Source: Clostridia bacterium
GTDB lineage: Bacteria > Bacillota > Sulfobacillia > SLMV01
Direction of reading: 5' to 3'
Assembly: GCA_003554565.1 (NCBI GenBank)
Contig: PWGR01000311.1
Location: 1 to 13,675, forward strand
DNA: 13,675 nt
Shown one piece after another: positions 1-5,665 of this stretch. Every line of letters begins with the position of its first letter. Position 1 is the first letter of the stretch. The notes under the pieces are model-generated. The model did not search any database and had not been told where the DNA came from. It saw nothing but the letters and a program-made list of their open reading frames with translations. The position numbers were made by a program, and so were the translations under genes.

Positions 1-404
1 ACCACCGATGCGGCGAAGTTGTCGTGCTTGGAACCCATCACCCCGGCATCAATGCGCGCCCCGGGGGTGACGACCCGGACCACTTCTCTCTGTACGAGCC
101 CCCTGGCCTCCTCTGGATCCTCCATCTGCTCACAGACCGCGACGCGATGGCCGGCGTCGACCAGGCGCTGTATGTAAGAATCAGCCGAGTGGTGTGGGAC
201 GCCGGCCATGGGGACGCGGACCCCCTGTCCCCCGTCGCGGGAGGTCAGGGCGATGTCCAGCACGTCGGCGGCTTCCTCGGCATCCTCGAAGAACATCTCG
301 TAGAAGTCTCCCATCCGGAAGAACAAGATGTCATCCGGATGTGCCTCCTTGATGCGAACAAACTGCTTCATCATGGGAGTAGTGACGTCGTCCTTGCGGG
401 CCAT
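1..404 (-). CDS. mutS: DNA mismatch repair protein MutS, N-terminal part (runs off the left edge)
   Basis: MutS binds mismatched or looped DNA and starts mismatch repair together with MutL. Only about the first 134 residues are in the window; the rest lies beyond base 1. The ATG at 404-402 follows an AAAGGAGG Shine-Dalgarno site with a 5-base spacer. The protein begins MARKDDVTTPMMKQF. It carries the mismatch-recognition motif RMGDFYEMF, with the Phe-X-Glu residues at F34 and E36 that insert at the mismatch in characterised MutS proteins. PMAGVPHHS, VAVCEQMEDP and VVRVVTPG follow in the usual MutS domain I order and spacing. The gene is divergent from the methyltransferase at 525, with 120 bases between the two starts. 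In Bacillus relatives mutS follows miaB on the same strand; here an opposite-strand gene lies between them. Identification is very secure; completeness cannot be judged. Confidence 0.96.
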   Translation of the reverse strand, partial: MARKDDVTTPMMKQFVRIKEAHPDDILFFRMGDFYEMFFEDAEEAADVLDIALTSRDGGQGVRVPMAGVPHHSADSYIQRLVDAGHRVAVCEQMEDPEEARGLVQREVVRVVTPGARIDAGVMGSKHDNFAASV

Positions 405-452
405 CGATTCCTCCTTTCGGCGCGCGGGGTGGCAAAATTAAAAGGCTTCCTC

Positions 453-481
453 TTGACCGCACCCTTACGGTATTGTACACA
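453..481 (+). promoter_or_regulatory. candidate methyltransferase promoter
   Basis: On the plus strand TTGACC (453-458) and TACACA (476-481) lie 17 bases apart. The -35 is good and the -10 is poor. The position fits transcription of the gene starting at 525. The site overlaps the mutS promoter candidate face to face, so the two may compete for polymerase. Confidence 0.3.
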
Positions 482-500
482 AAAGTAGGTGTTACCTTAA
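472..500 (-). promoter_or_regulatory. candidate mutS promoter
   Basis: Read on the minus strand, TTAAGG (500-495) and TACAAT (477-472) are separated by exactly 17 bases. The -10 is five of six to consensus and the -35 is weak. Transcription would start near 465, leaving a leader of about 60 bases before the mutS ATG. It overlaps a candidate promoter on the other strand. Confidence 0.4.
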
Positions 501-524
501 ATTGCGCAGCGCTGGGAGGCGAGC

Positions 525-1376
525 ATGTCCCGACCGGGAGTCATCCTGCTGAAGTTCATAAACCGCTTCTTCTCACCGCCCGAGCATCCGTTCAATCTGG
601 AGACCGGTGGTTCTATTTCATACGCCGAGTGGCAGTACCGGTGGGGAGAGAGGACCCTGGACTGCTACCGCGGCTACGCAGATCCTGCAGCAATCATCCG
701 CAACCACCGGGTGCTGGACGTCGGGTGCGGGGCTGGCGGCAAGACCTGCTACTACGCCGAGCTGGGAGCGGCACACGTCTGGGGTATCGACATATCCCCC
801 GATAATCTCGAGCGGGCGGAGGCGTTCGTCTCCGAAAAGAACCTCACGGACCACTGCACCTTCGTGCGGGCCGACGCGGCAGACATGCCGTTTTCCGATG
901 AGGAGTTTGATGTCATCATAATGAACGATACGTTCGAACACCTGCAGAGGCCCGGGCTGACACTGGAGGAATGCCGGCGGGTGCTGCGGCCCGGCGGGAG
1001 GCTGTACGTGAATTTCCCGCCCTATTACCACCCCTACGGTGCCCATCTCACCGACGTCATCGGGATACCCTGGGTCCACCTGTTCTTCTCCACCCGGGTA
1101 CTGGTCGAGGCCTACCGGGAACTGGCCTCCGGCAAACCTGATGCCAAGAGGCGGCTGCGCCTGCGGCTGGGTGATGACGCCCGCGAGACGGACCTCGTCT
1201 ACATCAACCGCATGACCATCCGCAAGTTTCACTCTATTTTGGCCGATGCCCCATTCGAGCTTCTGCACTACGATGAAGATCCCCTGCGGCCCTTTTTGTG
1301 GCCCTTAGCCCGGACCCCCATACTCAAAGAATGCTTCGTACGGATGGTCACCGCGGTGCTGGCCCGGGACACCTAG
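525..1376 (+). CDS. class I SAM-dependent methyltransferase
   Basis: This 283-residue protein has a Rossmann-type methyltransferase core. Motif I, VLDVGCGAGG, is at residues 63-72, and the ribose-binding acidic residue D89 lies in GIDISPDN. RADAAD (115-120) follows, then motif IV FDVIIMNDTFEHL (128-140) and the post-motif VLRPGGRLYVNFPP (153-166). This is the layout of the Methyltransf_11/UbiE-like group. The C-terminal 110 residues are rich in Arg and aromatic residues and give no substrate clue. The ATG has GGGAGG five bases upstream. The stop codon overlaps that of convergent miaB. The substrate is unknown: a lipid, quinone, sugar or small molecule are all possible. Its place between miaB and mutS, against the direction of both, looks like an insertion into a conserved gene order, which is an inference from synteny. 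Confidence 0.9.
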   Translation: MSRPGVILLKFINRFFSPPEHPFNLETGGSISYAEWQYRWGERTLDCYRGYADPAAIIRNHRVLDVGCGAGGKTCYYAELGAAHVWGIDISPDNLERAEAFVSEKNLTDHCTFVRADAADMPFSDEEFDVIIMNDTFEHLQRPGLTLEECRRVLRPGGRLYVNFPPYYHPYGAHLTDVIGIPWVHLFFSTRVLVEAYRELASGKPDAKRRLRLRLGDDARETDLVYINRMTIRKFHSILADAPFELLHYDEDPLRPFLWPLARTPILKECFVRMVTAVLARDT

Positions 1377-2713
1377 TCCTCATGGTCGCACAACTGCCCG
1401 ACGAGCTGGTACGGTTCGGCCCGGTGAATCCTGACCCGGACGAACTGGTTCTCCCATTGCCCGGCACCCGGAAGGAGCACCAGCTTGTTGGTACGGGTCC
1501 GGCCGGACATGACCGAGGGGTCTCGCTGGCTCGGTCCGTCCACCAGCACGGTCATCTCCCGGCCCGCCAGCTCCTGGTTTCGCCGGTGAGAAATTTTCCG
1601 CTGCAGCTGGTTCAGAAGATCGAGTCTCTCCCCCTTCACCTCGCGGGGTACCTGGCCCGAAAGGTCGGCGGCTCGGGTGCCGGAGCGGGGCGAGTAGAGA
1701 AAGGCAAATGCATTGTCGTACTGCACCTTTTCGAACAGTGAATAGGTATCCGCAAAATCATCCTCCGTCTCCCCGGGAAAGCCCACAATGACGTCGGTGG
1801 TGATGGCGCTTTCCGGGTGGATGCGGCGGATGTATTCTATGAGGTCCAGGTACTGTTCTCGCGTGTACCCTCGATTCATCTCCTCGAGAATCCGGTTGCT
1901 CCCACTCTGCACCGGGAGGTGGAAATGCTCACATACACTCTCCAGCCGGGCTATCCGGTCAACCAAGTCAAAGTCGTAGTCTCTCGGGTGCGAGGTGGTG
2001 TAACGTACCCAGCGGATTCCCGGAACCGCATCGACCCGCTCCAGCAGGTCAGCAAACGACACGTCCCTCTCCAGGTCCATTCCGTAGGAGTTGACATTCT
2101 GCCCCAGAAGGGTGATCTCCCGCACCCCGTCCCCCGCCAGTGACCGCACATCTTCCTCGATCTCTTCCGGAAGGCGGCTGTTCTCCGGCCCCCGCACGTG
2201 CGGGACTATGCAGTAGCTGCAGAAATTGCTGCACCCGTAGATGATGGGGACCCAGGCCCGGACCCCGGAGGCGCGGCGCCTGGGCAGGTCGGTGGGCAGA
2301 ACATCGTACTCCCGGTCCCGCTCCAGTACGAAAGCCCGGTCGCACCGCGCACGGCGGAGAAACTCCGGCAGCCTGTGCAGCTGGTTGGTGCCGAGCACGA
2401 AGTCGACGTGCGAGGCACGGCGGCGGATCTCTTTCAGCGAACGATCGTTCATGACCATGCACCCGCACACGCCCATTATCACGTCCGGGTTTTCATACTT
2501 GAGGCGCTTGAGGCGTCCCAGCTCACCCAGAATTCTCTGCTCCGCACTCTCCCGCACGCAGCAGGTATTGACCAGCACCACCTCGGCCTCCGAGATGTCG
2601 TCCGCCGCGACAAAACCCTCGTCTTCCAGGATTCCCGCGAGTACTTCCGAGTCGTGCTCGTTCATCTGACAGCCGTATGTCTGTATGTGATACCGGCTCC
2701 GCTCTTCGTCCAC
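1373..2713 (-). CDS. miaB: tRNA-2-methylthio-N6-dimethylallyladenosine synthase MiaB
   Basis: MiaB is a radical-SAM methylthiotransferase that adds a methylthio group to i6A37 of tRNAs reading UNN codons. Numbering from the GTG at 2713 (446 residues), the N-terminal UPF0004 domain has C15 in TYGCQMNEHDSE, C51 in VNTCCVRESAE and C85 in GVCGCM, the ligands of the auxiliary [4Fe-4S] cluster. The radical-SAM CxxxCxxC is YGCSNFCSYC (C161, C165, C168). LLGQNVNSYG, HFHLPVQSGS and VIVGFPGET follow, then a C-terminal TRAM domain. The motif set separates MiaB from MtaB and RimO. An in-frame TTG at 2728 would lengthen it by five residues, but GGAGGG (2726-2721) lies after that TTG and seven bases before the GTG, so the GTG is preferred. 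Length is typical. No terminator is seen: its stop overlaps the methyltransferase stop. Confidence 0.96.
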   Translation of the reverse strand: MDEERSRYHIQTYGCQMNEHDSEVLAGILEDEGFVAADDISEAEVVLVNTCCVRESAEQRILGELGRLKRLKYENPDVIMGVCGCMVMNDRSLKEIRRRASHVDFVLGTNQLHRLPEFLRRARCDRAFVLERDREYDVLPTDLPRRRASGVRAWVPIIYGCSNFCSYCIVPHVRGPENSRLPEEIEEDVRSLAGDGVREITLLGQNVNSYGMDLERDVSFADLLERVDAVPGIRWVRYTTSHPRDYDFDLVDRIARLESVCEHFHLPVQSGSNRILEEMNRGYTREQYLDLIEYIRRIHPESAITTDVIVGFPGETEDDFADTYSLFEKVQYDNAFAFLYSPRSGTRAADLSGQVPREVKGERLDLLNQLQRKISHRRNQELAGREMTVLVDGPSQRDPSVMSGRTRTNKLVLLPGAGQWENQFVRVRIHRAEPYQLVGQLCDHED

Positions 2714-2720
2714 TGTAAGA

Positions 2721-2726
2721 CCCTCC
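2721..2726 (-). promoter_or_regulatory. Shine-Dalgarno site that decides the miaB start
   Basis: GGAGGG on the minus strand lies seven bases before the GTG at 2713. It falls inside the first codons of the longer TTG reading, so it could not serve the TTG. This supports the GTG as the true start. Confidence 0.6.
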
Positions 2727-2827
2727 AAGTCCGCTATCGTCTCTGCAACAGGATACCACTGGCGGGACGTCAGGGACAGACCACACCCTGGGAGACAGAG
2801 GGAATGTTCTCGATCCTCCTGACAGGA

Positions 2828-2865
2828 GCTGGTACTCTCCCGCAGGGGTGTGAGGAGTCTCCAGC
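2828..2865. other. stable imperfect stem-loop in the miaB/EFR1 spacer
   Basis: GCTGG (2828-2832) pairs with CCAGC (2861-2865). ACTC (2834-2837) pairs with GAGT (2855-2858), with a small T/CT internal loop between. CCC (2839-2841) and GGG (2845-2847) form the tip. Just before it is an inverted repeat with a one-base centre, CTCCTG-A-CAGGAG (2816-2828). No T-tract follows on either strand, so it is not a normal terminator. It could lie in the untranslated leader of miaB transcripts, or be an operator region. No known riboswitch core was recognised. Confidence 0.35.
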
Positions 2866-2905
2866 AAACAGCAGCACGTATGTGTTCTTTTCAGATCAGG
2901 CTCTG

Positions 2906-2917
2906 GGTCGGCCGACC
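2906..2917. promoter_or_regulatory. 12-base perfect palindrome, candidate operator
   Basis: GGTCGGCCGACC is a perfect inverted repeat between miaB and the EFR1 gene, about 70 bases upstream of the EFR1 -10. Perfect palindromes of this length between divergent genes are often sites for dimeric regulators, but a chance occurrence in G+C-rich DNA is possible. No regulator gene lies next to it. Confidence 0.3.
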
Positions 2918-2981
2918 AGGATCCGTTTGCCTCCCCGCCTGGGCAGATGGAGTGGTGTCGTCCTCAGATGGCCGCAGACAA

Positions 2982-2990
2982 TGATATAAT
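2982..2990 (+). promoter_or_regulatory. extended -10 promoter of the EFR1 gene
   Basis: TGATATAAT matches the extended -10 consensus TGnTATAAT perfectly. No good -35 is found at 16-18 bases upstream, as is usual for extended -10 promoters. Transcription would begin near 2997, only about 10 bases before the ATG at 3007, giving a very short leader. This also excludes the longer in-frame start at 2947. Confidence 0.55.
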
Positions 2991-3006
2991 TGTGGCCGGT
3001 GATTGC

Positions 3007-3831
3007 ATGCGAAAAATGGCGATTTTCTTCTTCTCCGGGACAGGGAATACCTGGTGGGTATCAGGGGAACTGGTCCGGCTCCTGCGGGAGAAAAGTATAT
3101 GGGCCCGAGCCTGTTCCATCGAACAGCTCGCCGCAGATGAAGTGGCCTGCCTGATCACAGAATGTGAGACCGTGGGGTTCGGATACCCCATCTATGGGTC
3201 GGACCTGCCGGGGCCAATGAAGAAATTTATGCAGCGGCTGCCGACAGTCAAGGACAGGAAATGTTTCGTGTTCTGCACGCAGTGGCTGTGGTCGGGGGAT
3301 GGGGCACGAACCGGAGCTGATTTCCTCAAGCCGAAGGGTTTTGACGTACGTCAGGGTGAGCATTTCCTCATGCCGAATAACGTGTGCGTGGAGGTGATCC
3401 CCCTGCCGTTTACCAACGAACGCAGCAGACTCGACGCAATCCTGGACAGAACTTCCCACAGGATCGAACGCTTCGTCGGGAGGATCGCCGCCGACAGACC
3501 CTCTCGTCGAGGGTTCAACCCGGTTTCTCGCCTTCTGGGGGCCGTACAGAGAGTGCCCTTTCAGATGCTGCATGGACGCCTGCAGGATGACATGCGGGTG
3601 GACCCGGAGCGCTGTACTCTCTGTGGGTACTGTGAGAAGGTGTGCCCCTCTGGCAACCTGGTCTCCGACGGTGGATCTTTCACCACGCGGAACCGTTGCG
3701 TTCTCTGCATGCGCTGCTATAACTTCTGTCCCGAATCGGCGATCACTTACAGGCACCGACCACACAACCTCAAAAGAGGTGTTCCTTACCGGGGTCCGGC
3801 TGAGAAGTTCGATCCCCGGATTCTTCGGTGA
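3007..3831 (+). CDS. EFR1-type flavodoxin/ferredoxin fusion protein
   Basis: This is a predicted cytoplasmic electron-transfer protein with two redox modules. Numbering from the ATG at 3007 (274 residues), the flavodoxin-like half starts FFFSGTGNTWWVS, with the FMN phosphate loop SGTGNT at 10-15. GYPIYGSDLPGPMKKF (59-74) and FVFCTQWLWSGDGA (87-100) follow. The C-terminal half carries two [4Fe-4S] motifs, C203-C206-C209-C213 and C231-C234-C237-C241, each ending in CP. This matches the family annotated as EFR1 ferrodoxin, common in anaerobes. GGTGA lies four bases before the ATG, a weak and close ribosome site. The next in-frame ATG (3016) would remove three residues. A longer frame from 2947 is rejected because the promoter lies inside it. 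The redox partner is unknown; nearby KorABC makes reduced ferredoxin but no direct link is shown. Confidence 0.86.
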   Translation: MRKMAIFFFSGTGNTWWVSGELVRLLREKSIWARACSIEQLAADEVACLITECETVGFGYPIYGSDLPGPMKKFMQRLPTVKDRKCFVFCTQWLWSGDGARTGADFLKPKGFDVRQGEHFLMPNNVCVEVIPLPFTNERSRLDAILDRTSHRIERFVGRIAADRPSRRGFNPVSRLLGAVQRVPFQMLHGRLQDDMRVDPERCTLCGYCEKVCPSGNLVSDGGSFTTRNRCVLCMRCYNFCPESAITYRHRPHNLKRGVPYRGPAEKFDPRILR

Positions 3832-3896
3832 CTCTGCCACCAGCTGAGGACCGTCGCACAGACCCAGTCCCCTGAACACCCGGCAGGAAGCCGGGG

Positions 3897-3911
3897 TCGC
3901 CTGCAGCTTGA
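3897..3911 (+). repeat. 15-base direct repeat, copy 1
   Basis: TCGCCTGCAGCTTGA is identical to bases 4148-4162, 251 bases away in the same gene-poor region. On the minus strand both copies can read Lys-Leu-Gln-Ala and both are followed by a TTCAGG about 35-40 bases on. This may reflect an old local duplication, or chance. Confidence 0.5.
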
Positions 3912-3980
3912 TATCCAAAGTAGTCGCCCCAACGCACATCCGGCGATCCTATTGTCCCCGCAAAGGCGGATGAAGGTCGG

Positions 3981-4373
3981 CTAACCAGAGTCGTCCTTCA
4001 TCCCCTGAGCTTCCTCGATATACTCCCGAATTTTCGCCTCAAGCCTTGGTCGCAGTTCGTCCATGACCTCCTCTGCTGCTTCCTCTCCCGCCTCCCCTCC
4101 GGTCTTATCTCGTTTCCTGAATACCAACCTGCTGGGATCCTTCTGCCTCGCCTGCAGCTTGACCGCCCCCTTTCGCACCTGCCGGCCCAAGAAACTGCGG
4201 TCCGCAACGACCGCCGCCCCGGGAGACAAACGGCACCATCTCCCGCCCCGCTTCCCGCAGGCATCTTCGGATAACTGGATTGTCGGGGTGCGAGCGCCCG
4301 CTGCCAATCCGGGGTGGGCAGGAGCCCGGCATTGTTCTGCGGATTCCCGCAGCCCGTCCGCCCACGCCGGCAC
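3981..4373 (-). CDS. doubtful small hypothetical protein
   Basis: The last 70 codons of this 130-codon frame look protein-like. They include a basic stretch (VRKGAVKLQARQKDPSR) and then a charged helix rich in Glu, Lys and Arg (DELRPRLEAKIREYIEEAQG). The first half looks like translated non-coding DNA and no start has a good ribosome site. A GAGGAGG site three bases before the internal ATG at 4065 would give only a 27-residue peptide. Overlapping frames are also open here. It could be the tail of a decayed gene, a very short protein, or noise. No family is recognised and the true start is unknown. Confidence 0.2.
   Translation of the reverse strand: MPAWADGLRESAEQCRAPAHPGLAAGARTPTIQLSEDACGKRGGRWCRLSPGAAVVADRSFLGRQVRKGAVKLQARQKDPSRLVFRKRDKTGGEAGEEAAEEVMDELRPRLEAKIREYIEEAQGMKDDSG
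4148..4162 (+). repeat. 15-base direct repeat, copy 2
   Basis: Second copy of TCGCCTGCAGCTTGA. It lies inside the doubtful minus-strand frame ending at 3981, where it encodes Lys-Leu-Gln-Ala. Confidence 0.5.
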
Positions 4374-4474
4374 TGCCCCGGGCCACGGTCCACTGCAGCC
4401 GCTTCCGCCGTCATGCCAGGGCCCCGCCCTTCCCTCGCCTTTGCAGTCTCGCCAAATATAGCAACTCTCCTGCC

Positions 4475-4504
4475 ATTATGATGCCGCCTGCATTCGGAGT
4501 GCAA
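4475..4504 (-). promoter_or_regulatory. weak candidate promoter in the gene-poor region
   Basis: On the minus strand TTGCAC (4504-4499) and CATAAT (4480-4475) are 18 bases apart, four and five of six to consensus. It points towards the doubtful small frame ending at 3981. It could drive that frame or an untranslated RNA, or be fortuitous. Confidence 0.25.
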
Positions 4505-4787
4505 TCAGGCTGGACGGAAGCGGCAGCACTTCTCATTTGACATCAATGGATCCGTCTTTCTGCCGGACCGGAGCCGCGTGTGCTCCATGAACAGCGGTCA
4601 ACCGCGCCCGTGTACGCCAGACGGCAGACGGAGCCGGTATCCGGCCATCGGCAGCGCAGCCAAGTCCTCTCTTTCCGGACGGGTCCTTCAGGCCGTATCA
4701 GTGTAGCAGCGGGTCTGAACCGCGGGGGCACTTGCCCATGCCCAGCGGCCGTGACAGACTGGTACTCGCACCGGGGAGGAGATCACG

Positions 4788-5318
4788 ATGCTCAGCAGCG
4801 ACGGTCTTCTGCGCCTGTGGACCGAAATCTACGAGATGACCGACACCACAACCCCGCTTCCCACGGACTGCGGGAAACTCTGTGACTCGATGTGCTGTCG
4901 GGACTGGGCGCCCGGCGTCGGGGTATACCTGTATCCCGGGGAGCAGCTTCTCATCGGCGACGAGCCCTGGCTCAGCCGGACCTGGCACGATTCGCGCCGC
5001 TATGTTTTCCCCCCTTCCTGGAAAGAAGGAGGATGGTTCGTAACCTGTGAGGCGACCTGCCGCAGGTCCCTGCGCCCCTTCGGCTGCCGCACTTTCCCGC
5101 TCGCCCCACACCTCGACACCCACAGCAGACTGACCATGGTATTGGACGAAAACGGCGGGGCCATCTGCCCCCTGGTCCAGGCAGGGGAGACGGCACTTCT
5201 GACAGCTCGCTTCCGCGCCACCATGCGCCGGGCCTGGATGAAACTTTTGTGCCTCAAACCTATACGCGATGACGTGCTGCAGGCCTCGTCCGCCAGAGAC
5301 TGCAGGTCAAACCGGTGA
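4788..5318 (+). CDS. Cys-rich conserved hypothetical protein, possible metal-binding (YkgJ-like)
   Basis: This 176-residue protein has ten cysteines, and most sit in conserved-looking clusters. DCGKLCDSMCC holds C28, C32, C36 and C37. CEATCRRSLRPFGCRTFPL holds C87, C91 and C100, and AICPLV holds C127. DCGKLC...CC, then YLYPGE, then CxxxCxxxxRPxxCRxFPL is an arrangement I associate with uncharacterised proteins of anaerobic Firmicutes and with YkgJ-type zinc/iron-chelating domains. The cysteines suggest a bound metal or iron-sulfur centre. There is no signal peptide or membrane segment, so it is probably cytoplasmic. The ATG has GGGGAGG with an eight-base spacer. It stands alone, converging on the synthetase operon, with gene-poor DNA upstream. 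The biochemical role is unknown. Confidence 0.82.
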   Translation: MLSSDGLLRLWTEIYEMTDTTTPLPTDCGKLCDSMCCRDWAPGVGVYLYPGEQLLIGDEPWLSRTWHDSRRYVFPPSWKEGGWFVTCEATCRRSLRPFGCRTFPLAPHLDTHSRLTMVLDENGGAICPLVQAGETALLTARFRATMRRAWMKLLCLKPIRDDVLQASSARDCRSNR

Positions 5319-5361
5319 GCCCCAGGGTCGTCGTGCACCTGCCCGGCGGCGCAGAACAACG

Positions 5362-5397
5362 AAAAGGGCGGCCCCGCGCCAGTGCGGCCGACCGCCC
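5362..5397 (-). terminator. Rho-independent terminator of the synthetase operon
   Basis: On the minus strand GGGCGG (5397-5392) pairs with CCGCCC (5371-5366), with a CCGC/GCGG inner stem. TTTT and CGTTGTT follow directly. It lies about 28 bases beyond the stop of the small redox protein. No T-run follows on the plus strand, so it mainly serves the minus-strand operon. Confidence 0.65.
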
Positions 5398-5424
5398 ACA
5401 TAACCATGCATGATGCGCTCTCGT

Positions 5425-5658
5425 CTACTCCGCGAGCCACTCCTTCACCTGGTCGCTGGAGGGAACTCTGCCCTCCAGGACTTTCTCACCATCTATGATC
5501 ACCGCCGGCGTCATGAAGACCCCCTGACGGGAGATCTCCGTAACGTCGGTGACGTGCTCCAGATCGATCTGCCGTCCCATGTCGTCCGCCGTCTCCTGCA
5601 GGATTTTCTTTGTCTTGCGGCACTTCGGGCATCCCGGTCCCAGCACCTGCACCTTCAC
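5425..5658 (-). CDS. small thioredoxin-fold redox-active disulfide protein
   Basis: This 77-residue protein is a single thioredoxin/glutaredoxin-like fold. It begins MKVQVLGPGCPKCRKTKK, with the redox CxxC at C10-C13. A cis-proline loop FMTPAVIIDG with P51 follows, and it ends in a short helix. Sequence and length match the family of small redox-active disulfide proteins found in anaerobes and archaea (TIGR00412 type). The GTG start lies seven bases after the synthetase stop, and GGGAG sits at the end of the synthetase gene, so the two are probably co-translated. An ATT two codons upstream is a less likely start. It is the last gene before the terminator. It may reduce a disulfide in a partner enzyme; which one is not shown. 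Confidence 0.9.
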   Translation of the reverse strand: MKVQVLGPGCPKCRKTKKILQETADDMGRQIDLEHVTDVTEISRQGVFMTPAVIIDGEKVLEGRVPSSDQVKEWLAE

Positions 5659-5665
5659 GTCAATC

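Larger units (their letters stand above)
3832..4787. other. gene-poor kilobase
   Basis: Between the EFR1 stop and the Cys-rich gene there is no recognisable protein, tRNA or rRNA. Several open frames overlap on both strands with no conserved motif, as expected of G+C-rich non-coding DNA. It contains a weak hairpin without a T-tract (CCCGGC at 3879-3884 and GCCGGG at 3890-3895), a 15-base direct repeat, a doubtful small minus-strand frame and a weak minus-strand promoter. It may be decayed coding DNA or hold a lineage-specific RNA. Confidence 0.5.

Noticed and set aside
2729..2946. Glycine riboswitch or T-box leader for miaB
   Set aside because: GGAGA and GGAG-like pieces are present, but the conserved cores of these riboswitches are absent.
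2198..2989. Long plus-strand open frame opposite miaB
   Set aside because: It is the complement of well-supported miaB codons, has no family motif, and its end runs through the EFR1 promoter.
3879..3895. Hairpin CCCGGC-AGGAA-GCCGGG after the EFR1 gene, as a terminator
   Set aside because: The stem is good but no T-tract follows on either strand.
3061..3939. Long minus-strand open frame opposite the EFR1 gene
   Set aside because: The plus strand encodes both ferredoxin motifs and the flavodoxin loop; the antisense frame has no motif.
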